Below, one piece after another: positions 7,877 through 14,981 of a stretch of 26,776 nt of DNA (positions are counted from its first letter, which is position 1; each line of letters starts with the position of its first letter). The notes beneath the pieces are model-generated. The model made no database searches. It was not told the DNA's origin and worked only from the letters and a program-made list of their open reading frames with translations. A program made the position numbers and the translations under genes. This stretch comes from JBEBXQ01 sp040391535 (GTDB taxonomy: Bacteria > Bacteroidota > Bacteroidia > Cytophagales > Spirosomataceae): contig JBEBXQ010000066.1 of the NCBI GenBank assembly GCA_040391535.1, positions 1-26,776 on the forward strand. The letters are read 5' to 3'.

Positions 7877-10800
7877 CTACTTCTTCATATTCGCCAGGAA
7901 TTCCACGACATCACGAAGTTCGCTTTTGGATAATATGTCGCCCATCGGAGGCATACTTGAAGGGACATTATCTCTTCTTTCGATCTGACCTGCACTTACC
8001 TTGATCAGGTCATTGTCACTGTTTTTAACGGTAAGTTCATTTTTGCTTTCTGCGGTCAGAATGCCACTTACCACGTCCCCGTTTTTCAGGGTCAGTGATA
8101 CCATACCAAAGCCTGGGGCGATGCGTTTGCTTGGCTCAACAAGGGCATCAAGCAGTTGCTCTCTCGAAAGCTGACTGCCAATGTGGGTCAGATCAGGCCC
8201 CACTTCGCCTCCCTGTCCGTTGACAACGTGGCACCGTACACATTGTCCGGCTGAATTGGTATAGAAAAATTGTCGCCCCGCTCTTTCATTTCCACCATAT
8301 AACGAAACGATGTAGGAGTCGGCCGGGATGGTTTCCGATAGTGAAGCCGTTAGTTTTTCAGATTTTAATCCGGCGACGGTTTCCTGTAATTCCAGTGCAA
8401 TACTTTTCGATATTTTACCTGTTTTGTAAAGCTGGATCAGCCCGGACAGAATATCCTCTGTTTTGTCCGTCGGGAATTGTGAAAATACTTTCAGCAGCTG
8501 CTGTTGCTCATTAATGCTTCCTTTATCAAACACTTTTTTGGTAATGGCCCCGAGTGTTGCTTTGGAAAGCGACAGTTCACCCATCATACTCAATGCCTGA
8601 GCTCTTACGAGCTGATCCTTATCGTCCATGCCCGTTTGTAAAGCCTGATCCATTTCTGCATAACCGGTGGCTTTCAGCGCTTTTAAAGCAGCAATCCTGA
8701 CGTCAGCAGAAGTATTGACTTTTAATTGCGCGGCCAGTTGAGGCTGATACTCCGTCATATTTAATTCGGTGATCAGTTTTGTCAGTGCTACCTGCACCTC
8801 CGGAGATTTTTCGGTGGTTAGCTGGTCAGCCAATGATGCCAGTTTTGCTTTGATGGGAGCCGGGTCACGCTTGATTTCACCTCTGAAACGGCCATCTACA
8901 CGGTCAAGCACAGAAGGGGTAGCCCATGTAGCCAATGCGGCAACAGCTTCGGCGCGGAGGGCGTCATTTACCGATAAGCGACTGGCAAAGTCCTTCACAA
9001 GATCAAGCTCTTTATCTCCGCCTACACGAAGAGCGGCATTAATGGCTCTTCTGAGTAATGGCTCGGAAGTGAAGCGGGTTTCAGAAAGAGTTGCAGCCAG
9101 TGCGGGTAATGATGCAGGAATGGAATGATCATCGTTGATGGCACGGGCGGCCTCGGTAACGATGTATTCATCCTGGTCTTTCAGGAAAATACTGATTCTT
9201 TCGTCCTTCAGTTTTCTTAATACCAGAACAGCAGCAACGCGTAACGACTTTTCCGGACTATTAGCCAGAGCAATCAGCGGTTCGGCTTCACCGATACGGG
9301 ATAATGCCAGAACACCAGCGTGACGGAGATATAAATCCTGGTCATTATTATCTCTGATCAGGTCAAGAATAGGCGTGACAGCCGTTTTTGCTTTAATTCT
9401 GCCCAGGGATTGTGCCGCAAAGAACTTAATTCTCGGATGGGTACTTTTCAATAACGGGATCAGTTCACTACCGGCTTCAGCAATCCGGGAATCACCCAGG
9501 ATTTTAGCGACCTGTGCTACAATTTCCTCGTCACTGTCTTTTAAAAACGGTAACAAAAACTGAGCGTCAGATTTGTTTGTTGCGGATAATTGCCCGATTC
9601 CCCAGATACCATGCACCCTTGCCAGCTGATTTTCTTTCTGAGAAACAGCTTTTTGTAACAGCGGCAGTCCTTTTTTAGTGCGGCTGACCAGTTCAAACTG
9701 AGCCTTCTGACGGATTCTCATATCCGGATTAAACAGCAGGTCATAGAGTGTATTCTCTGTTTGCTGCTCATAATCCATTTGAATCAGCCTTTTGGTTTCA
9801 GCTCTGAGATCTTTCAGATCATTGGTTTCGTCTGTTACGTCAAGTTTCCAGATTCTGCCATAATTTTTTGTCGCCCAGCCGTTGATCCAGTCGGCAACAT
9901 ATAAGGCACCGTCAGGGCCAAATCTGATACCGGTAGGCAGGATTCCCTGTAGTATATTTTGTTCAGATTTCAGATCAAAAGAAGCCCCTTTGGGTTTGAG
10001 ATCAAATGCCCAGATGGGAGAGCGTGCCGGATTGCCGACAAATTCCACCAGGAAGAACTTATTTTTCCAGGCGCTGCCCAAAGCAGTTCCCGGATTGTAA
10101 ACCATTCCGGCAGGACCGTTATGATAGTTCATGATAGGAGGGAGGATATAAGCAGCCTGTCCTTCCCAATGAGGTACATGCAGTTTTTCATCCATCCATA
10201 CTTTATAGGTATTATTCCGGGGATCAGTATATTTGCCATATTGCCAGTTGGAACGCCATCCGGCGTCCGTACCCTCTACAATATGGACGAGCCTCTCGCG
10301 CTCACCGGGGTGGTCTCCGTCATTATCAGAACTGATGATGTTTCCGTATTCGTCAAATACAAATTCATGCGTATTCCGTAAGCCGTGCGCCACAACTTCA
10401 AAATCACTTCCGTCAGGATTGGAGCGTACGATAACGCCTTCATTGGCGTAGTCATGATTAACACCTTCAGCTGTTGTAATATTGGCTCCGATATCACCGA
10501 TTCCCCAGTAAATTTTTCCGTCGGGCCCTTCAACTGCATTGGACATCCCGTGCCCGCTGAATCCGATATGCACTGCATATCCGTGACTGATAGAAGTTTT
10601 TTTGTCAGGAATGCCGTCACCATCAGTGTCGAAGAGCCGCCACATATCCGGTGCTACACCAATAAAGAGATCTTTAGCTCTCACGAGCAACGCCCCGGCA
10701 ACATCTGTTACCTCCTGATAAAAGTCAGAAAGAATTCTTACGGCTTTATCAGCAACGCCATCACCGGAAGTATCTTCAATACGCCATATTTCTTCTTTTT

Positions 10801-11284
10801 CAATAGCCAGGTCATTCCAGTCGTGGATACCATCTTCGTTAAGATCTCTGAGCCATTCGTTTTCCTGGCTTTTTTCACTCGGGAATGTTTCTCTTAAAAA
10901 TTTCCGCCGGTCTTCGACATTTTGCAATGAAATGGATTTGGTCATCCAGTCGGTATGGCGCCTTATGTCAAACTCAGAGCGTTTTTGCCGGTTGGTACGC
11001 GTCATATAGATTCTTCCCATATCATCAATGGAAATCGCAACCGGATCGGGAGCCAGCGAATCGGACGCCCATAGATCAAGTTTCAGTCCGTCAGCAATGG
11101 TAACGGTTGCTTCATCCCGGATCGTTTTAGCTGTTTGTGCAGCTTCTGCCGGATCCAGTTCCACACTCAGAGGTGTGTACTGAATAGGGTCTCCTTTTTG
11201 AGTATTTTCGGTGCAGGCTATCAGACAGGAAGCAGCAATGGCAGGCAGAAAAACTTTGGTAAGGGAAGATTTTATAATGGTCAT
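7877..11284 (-). CDS. PVC-type heme-binding lipoprotein: beta-propeller dehydrogenase-like, HEAT repeats, cytochrome c
   Basis: 1135-residue lipoprotein, probably a periplasmic or surface redox enzyme. The N-terminus carries a lipobox LIAC with the lipidated cysteine at residue 24. Residues about 50-490 resemble the glucose/sorbosone dehydrogenase type of beta-propeller (GRIYMTRTNR, GKIYWGIGDIG, GLRNTHEFVFDEYGN, LYVADWINGW). Residues about 500-950 are helical HEAT-like repeats. The C-terminus is a cytochrome c domain with heme attachment site CVRCH (residues 1015-1019, bases 8228-8242) and a distal methionine candidate in SSMPPMGDILS. This three-part layout is known from the 'PVC-type heme-binding CxxCH' family (putative membrane-bound dehydrogenases), common in Planctomycetes and Bacteroidota. 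Substrate is unknown; a sugar or sugar-derived alcohol is plausible from the propeller family. It stands alone with its own promoter at 11323-11355. Confidence 0.88.
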   Translation of the reverse strand: MTIIKSSLTKVFLPAIAASCLIACTENTQKGDPIQYTPLSVELDPAEAAQTAKTIRDEATVTIADGLKLDLWASDSLAPDPVAISIDDMGRIYMTRTNRQKRSEFDIRRHTDWMTKSISLQNVEDRRKFLRETFPSEKSQENEWLRDLNEDGIHDWNDLAIEKEEIWRIEDTSGDGVADKAVRILSDFYQEVTDVAGALLVRAKDLFIGVAPDMWRLFDTDGDGIPDKKTSISHGYAVHIGFSGHGMSNAVEGPDGKIYWGIGDIGANITTAEGVNHDYANEGVIVRSNPDGSDFEVVAHGLRNTHEFVFDEYGNIISSDNDGDHPGERERLVHIVEGTDAGWRSNWQYGKYTDPRNNTYKVWMDEKLHVPHWEGQAAYILPPIMNYHNGPAGMVYNPGTALGSAWKNKFFLVEFVGNPARSPIWAFDLKPKGASFDLKSEQNILQGILPTGIRFGPDGALYVADWINGWATKNYGRIWKLDVTDETNDLKDLRAETKRLIQMDYEQQTENTLYDLLFNPDMRIRQKAQFELVSRTKKGLPLLQKAVSQKENQLARVHGIWGIGQLSATNKSDAQFLLPFLKDSDEEIVAQVAKILGDSRIAEAGSELIPLLKSTHPRIKFFAAQSLGRIKAKTAVTPILDLIRDNNDQDLYLRHAGVLALSRIGEAEPLIALANSPEKSLRVAAVLVLRKLKDERISIFLKDQDEYIVTEAARAINDDHSIPASLPALAATLSETRFTSEPLLRRAINAALRVGGDKELDLVKDFASRLSVNDALRAEAVAALATWATPSVLDRVDGRFRGEIKRDPAPIKAKLASLADQLTTEKSPEVQVALTKLITELNMTEYQPQLAAQLKVNTSADVRIAALKALKATGYAEMDQALQTGMDDKDQLVRAQALSMMGELSLSKATLGAITKKVFDKGSINEQQQLLKVFSQFPTDKTEDILSGLIQLYKTGKISKSIALELQETVAGLKSEKLTASLSETIPADSYIVSLYGGNERAGRQFFYTNSAGQCVRCHVVNGQGGEVGPDLTHIGSQLSREQLLDALVEPSKRIAPGFGMVSLTLKNGDVVSGILTAESKNELTVKNSDNDLIKVSAGQIERRDNVPSSMPPMGDILSKSELRDVVEFLANMKK

Positions 11285-11322
11285 TTAAAAAAGGTTTGTT
11301 CTGATTATCTAATGGAATTGTG

Positions 11323-11355
11323 CAAATATAATTAACGGAAAGTGTGAAACTTCAA
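11323..11355 (-). promoter_or_regulatory. Bacteroidota-type promoter of the cytochrome lipoprotein gene
   Basis: On the minus strand a perfect -7 element TATATTTG (complement of 11323-11330) is preceded by TTG (complement of 11353-11355) with a 22-base spacer. Transcription would start about 30 bases upstream of the ATG at 11284. Confidence 0.65.
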
Positions 11356-11371
11356 TTATTGTAAATAATTG
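11353..11371. promoter_or_regulatory. Palindrome overlapping the -33 element (operator candidate)
   Basis: CAATTATT (11353-11360) and AATAATTG (11364-11371) form a perfect inverted repeat with a 3-base centre. It covers the -33 TTG of the promoter at 11323-11355, the classic position for a repressor or an activator. No regulator gene lies nearby, and in AT-rich DNA such a palindrome could arise by chance. Confidence 0.4.
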
Positions 11372-11424
11372 AAAGTTATCCGCTATAATATATTTACAGA
11401 TAAAAGCATGGGTTCTGTTTTTTT

Positions 11425-11483
11425 CTACTGAATGAACTGCATCAGACTGATGATTATGCAGGGATTCAGGACTGATTCAGTAG
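11425..11483. other. Nested inverted repeats upstream of the cytochrome lipoprotein promoter
   Basis: Three inverted repeats nest in 59 bp: CTACTGAAT (11425-11433) with ATTCAGTAG (11475-11483), CTGCAT (11437-11442) with ATGCAG (11456-11461), and ATCAG (11441-11445) with CTGAT (11447-11451). The inner two overlap, so they are alternatives. The rest of the 339-bp gap 11285-11623 holds a promoter, a small CATTTTGC/GCAAAATG repeat (11544-11570) and the yceI-like terminator. No open frame of note is present. Confidence 0.4.
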
Positions 11484-11571
11484 CAACCGGGGAATCCGGC
11501 GATTGATAATGGTAAAGGTTTGGGTTGATTTTTTCTCATTCAGCATTTTGCTATCTAAAAGGGCAAAATGA

Positions 11572-11599
11572 AAAAAGGCTGCGTTAGAGCAGCCTTTTT
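11572..11599 (-). terminator. Intrinsic terminator of the YceI-family gene
   Basis: Perfect 11-base arms AAAAAGGCTGC (11572-11582) and GCAGCCTTTTT (11589-11599) enclose a 6-base loop, 25 bases beyond the stop codon at 11624. Read on the minus strand, a T5 run ends the stem; the plus strand is equally suitable. Confidence 0.88.
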
Positions 11600-11623
11600 A
11601 AGATATAATTCAGTGAAGCAAGG

Positions 11624-12250
11624 TTATCTGCTTGCAACCAATCTTACTTTAAAATTAATTTCTTTACTGATCAGATCATCTGCTTTACCTGTGTAATTTA
11701 CATCCCATTGCGTACGTTCAATGTTGAAATCAGCATCGGCTACAAATGCATTATCAGTAGCTTCAGCGATAACAGCCTTGAAAGTAATGTTTTTGGTAAT
11801 GCCACGTATGGTCAGGTTAGCTGCAACAGTAGCTTCACCGGTAGCTGCATCTACATTTACATCGGTAATTTCCAAAGTTGCTTCAGGATGATTTTCTACA
11901 TCAAAGAAGTCTCCGCTTTTCAAATGAGTTTCCAGTTTTCCTTTGAACTCGCCTTCTAGATCATGAGATTCCAGTGTAGCCAGGTCAATAACAATAGTAC
12001 CGCCGGTAAGTTTACCATCGTCAACTGTTACTGTACCGGATTTGATTTTTACTTCACCATTGTGCTGACCTGTAACTTTGTTTCCGAGCCATGCTACTGA
12101 AGATGAATCAGGATTAATGGTTAATTCAGTACCTTCTCCTGCAGCTACGTCAGCAGCATCGGAAGTTTCAGCTTTTTCTCCGTCAGGATTGCCAACACAT
12201 GAAGCAAAAAAGAATGCAGGAACTGTAAGATAAACAAATAGTTTTTTCAT
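11624..12250 (-). CDS. YceI-family lipoprotein
   Basis: 208-residue lipoprotein with lipobox FASC (lipidated cysteine at residue 18), then an acidic, low-complexity linker (EKAETSDAADVAAGEGTE) and a YceI domain (about 42-206). Typical features are SSVAWLGNKVTGQHNGEVKIKSG at the start, DLEGEFKGKLETHLKSGDFFDVENHPEA in the middle, and FNIERTQWDVNY near the end. YceI proteins form a lipocalin-like beta-barrel that binds an isoprenoid lipid in periplasmic homologues; here the lipid anchor would hold it to a membrane. It is monocistronic, with its own promoter and terminator. The ligand and physiological role cannot be read from the sequence. Confidence 0.9.
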   Translation of the reverse strand: MKKLFVYLTVPAFFFASCVGNPDGEKAETSDAADVAAGEGTELTINPDSSSVAWLGNKVTGQHNGEVKIKSGTVTVDDGKLTGGTIVIDLATLESHDLEGEFKGKLETHLKSGDFFDVENHPEATLEITDVNVDAATGEATVAANLTIRGITKNITFKAVIAEATDNAFVADADFNIERTQWDVNYTGKADDLISKEINFKVRLVASR

Positions 12251-12297
12251 TGTTACTGTGTTTTACTTTTTAGTTTAATGATTCATTTTTTTGGTAC

Positions 12298-12331
12298 AAT
12301 AGTAAGGTATATCCTTGTCTTGGAGCCAAAA
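12298..12331 (-). promoter_or_regulatory. Putative promoter of the YceI-family gene
   Basis: On the minus strand TACTATTG (complement of 12298-12305) matches TAnnTTTG with one mismatch, and TTTTG (complement of 12327-12331) lies about 21 bases upstream. The leader would be about 40 nt. Nothing else was seen in the gap 12251-12471. Confidence 0.5.
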
Positions 12332-12471
12332 CAGCTCTGTAAATTGTACCGGCGTTAGGCGTATAACGAAAAAAAGTACGGTCGGGTTTAATTTTCTCTA
12401 AGTATTTTTTAAGAATTAGAATATATTGCTGATAACCAGTCATTTATCGTTTATTTATTTTCTGTTTGGGA

Positions 12472-14892
12472 CTAAACGTCGTCAGCTTGAGCAGAAATTT
12501 TTCCAAAGCGATACATAAATGTCATTCCTACAAAACGATTGGTTCTTTGCCAGAGTGAGTTTTGAAGATAAGTAGCTGACTGCAATTCGCTTTTGTAAAT
12601 TCTGGATAGAAAAATATCCTGAAGATTAACCGAAAGGGTTGCCTTACGATTGAGCAAATCACGCCTTAAACCCATGTTGGCCACAAAAACTCCTTGTCTG
12701 GTACCCTGCGCAATGGCTCTTGGCCCTTCGTAATTAAGAAAAGCGGAGGCTCTTAATTTAAGGGGCAGATCAAGAAAAGCGTTCAGGTTGCCTGAGTAAC
12801 TCCAGTTTTTGTTATCGATGTCGGCAAGCGGAGAAACTACTTCCGTCCTGAACACCCGGCCACTGGCGTTTAATTTTAACTTTTCACTGATTTTGGTAGA
12901 AAAGTCAGTCTCAAAACCATAGGCAGCTTCACGCCCTACGTTAGCAAACTGAGTATAGGAAATACCTTCTTCATCAATGCTTCTGACCTGGGTGATGGCA
13001 TTATTGCTGTAGTCTACAAACAGGGAAGGCCCCCAGCCACCATCCTGTTCATAATGGGAATAGCCAAGTTCGGCTTTATGTATGAATTCTGGCTGCAGGT
13101 CCGGATTTCCGGAACGGATATTTCTTGGATCGGAAATGTCAGTAAACGGATTCAGCTGGCCGGAAGACGGGCGTTGTGCACGGCGGCTGTAATTCAGTTT
13201 CAGTTGCTTTTCCTCGGTTAGCTTGCGTGTAATGGCCAGTGAGGGAACAAAAGTGGTGAAATTAACAGAATAGACCTGATTTTTGCTGATCTGGTCTATG
13301 TCCTGGGTTACATTGGTAAGCCTCATCCCACCACGGATTCCCCAGTCATCTGATTTCTGGGTAAAGGTAACAAAGCCGGTATACAGAGCATCGCTGTAAC
13401 CAAATTCGTTACTTGCATTTTCATTGAAATACAATTCATCAGTTTCAGGATCTACCGTAAAGAACTGATTGTTACTGTAGCTTTTATTCAACCGGGTTCT
13501 TACACCGGCTTCCAGTGTTGAATTTTCAGCCACGGGCCATTCGTAATCTGCATTAAGGAAAATGGAATGGTTGTCGCCATTACGTTTATTGTTCTGAAGG
13601 AGCTGGTATTCAGCCCAGTCACTTTTCTGTTCAAAATCTGAAACACCGTCATTGGCACCGTTTGAATAGTTCGCATTAAATGAAAAAGTGTGTTTTTCTT
13701 TAAATGTATGTTTATAGTCAAAATTGGTGCTTATGTTATGGCTGCCGTTGCTGCTTAGTGACGTACGGTTAAAAGCGTACAGTAAACTATCAGCAATATT
13801 AACTGTGCGGTTTTCATTCAGACTGAAATTTTCTCCGGAATGATCTGAATAGTTAACACCGACAGAAAAGCTGTTTTTGGCATCAGGATCAAATGAGATT
13901 CCGACACGGCCAAAGTAATTCATATTATCGTTGTTCCCGTTCCCCTCCTGGGTTAAGGTAGTAGGCGCATCGCCCAGCAGGTTCTGACGGTTCATGTTTC
14001 TTTCAAAAGTCTGGTAGTGACGGTTGACATTACCAGAAGCATTATATGCCCATTTTCCCCGCTTCATGTTAAAATAACCCGATAGGTTGTTGTTGTTCTG
14101 CGAGCCAAGCGTCGCTCTTACATTCCCGCTGATACCGGTGATTCTGCTTTTCTTGGTAATGATATCGATTACTCCTGAAACACCATCGCCTTCGTATTTG
14201 GCAGAAGGTGTGGTAATCACTTCAATTCTTTCAATCAGTTCGGACGGGAAGGACTGGAGCACGGTGGTTACATCGTTTCCGTATAAAGTAGATGGTTTTC
14301 CATCAATCAGAACGATGATATTCCCTTTTCCTCTTATTTGCGGCGAACCGTTTTCATCAAGGGAAACCGCCGGGATTTTTTCCAGGATTTCACTTGCGTT
14401 ATTACTGGTAGCAAGAAGGTCTTTCCCTACGTTAATGATTTTTTTATCAATATCGGAGACAATCATTGTTTTTTCACCCCTGACGATCACCTCCTGAAGC
14501 AATTGTGATTCCGGAGAAATGGAGATGACGTTGACATCAACTATCCCGCTTTCTGTGGCAACATTTACATTAGGATGAAAAAGGGTTTCGTAACCTACGA
14601 GTGTCACTTTAAGCATATAGTTGCCAGGGCTAACCTGTGCTATGCTGAAAATACCGTTTTCGTCTGCTGTTGCCCCGTCTACCAGAGTAGAATCGGATTT
14701 CAACAGGGCGACTGTTGCAAAACTGGCCGGTTCACTTGAGCCTTTTACCATTACTTTTCCGATAATCTGATGCTCTTTCAGTGTCTGAAGTTGACGCTTT
14801 ACCGGTTTGCCAGCATAAGAAGGGTAATTTATGGCTGCGCTTGTAAACATGATGCCACCCAGCAAGATCAATCCTGTTAAATTCCGTATCAT
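12472..14892 (-). CDS. TonB-dependent outer-membrane beta-barrel protein
   Basis: 806-residue outer-membrane protein of the TonB-dependent receptor superfamily (OMP_b-brl_3 type). The start is placed at ATG 14892, giving a signal sequence (MIRNLTGLILLGGIMFTSAA). The frame stays open to 15033, but that would overlap the 3' end of the peptidase gene and bury the signal. A carboxypeptidase-regulatory-like domain covers about 42-125 (IIGKVMVKGSSEPASFATVALL, GNYMLKVTLVGYE). A plug domain covers about 140-255 (ILEKIPAVSLDENGSPQIRGKGNIIVLIDGKPS, IERIEVITTPSAKYEGDGVSGVIDI). The remainder is a beta-barrel rich in aromatic strands, ending RTNRFVGMTFMYRFGK plus a short tail. No SusD partner is adjacent, so it is not a typical SusCD glycan importer. 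Substrate unknown. It lies 89 bp downstream of the peptidase gene on the same strand, so co-transcription is possible. Confidence 0.88.
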   Translation of the reverse strand: MIRNLTGLILLGGIMFTSAAINYPSYAGKPVKRQLQTLKEHQIIGKVMVKGSSEPASFATVALLKSDSTLVDGATADENGIFSIAQVSPGNYMLKVTLVGYETLFHPNVNVATESGIVDVNVISISPESQLLQEVIVRGEKTMIVSDIDKKIINVGKDLLATSNNASEILEKIPAVSLDENGSPQIRGKGNIIVLIDGKPSTLYGNDVTTVLQSFPSELIERIEVITTPSAKYEGDGVSGVIDIITKKSRITGISGNVRATLGSQNNNNLSGYFNMKRGKWAYNASGNVNRHYQTFERNMNRQNLLGDAPTTLTQEGNGNNDNMNYFGRVGISFDPDAKNSFSVGVNYSDHSGENFSLNENRTVNIADSLLYAFNRTSLSSNGSHNISTNFDYKHTFKEKHTFSFNANYSNGANDGVSDFEQKSDWAEYQLLQNNKRNGDNHSIFLNADYEWPVAENSTLEAGVRTRLNKSYSNNQFFTVDPETDELYFNENASNEFGYSDALYTGFVTFTQKSDDWGIRGGMRLTNVTQDIDQISKNQVYSVNFTTFVPSLAITRKLTEEKQLKLNYSRRAQRPSSGQLNPFTDISDPRNIRSGNPDLQPEFIHKAELGYSHYEQDGGWGPSLFVDYSNNAITQVRSIDEEGISYTQFANVGREAAYGFETDFSTKISEKLKLNASGRVFRTEVVSPLADIDNKNWSYSGNLNAFLDLPLKLRASAFLNYEGPRAIAQGTRQGVFVANMGLRRDLLNRKATLSVNLQDIFLSRIYKSELQSATYLQNSLWQRTNRFVGMTFMYRFGKISAQADDV

Positions 14893-14981
14893 TGATATTT
14901 TTAATTTTTTTGTATTCTCTCTATATAAAGTACGAATAACTCTTTTTATTCTTGTCCTGAAAGAGTTATTTTTAGTATTTT

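Noticed and set aside
12472..14892. SusC/SusD glycan-uptake locus
   Set aside because: Neither TonB-dependent protein has an adjacent SusD-like gene or glycoside hydrolases, and the barrel and plug types differ from SusC.
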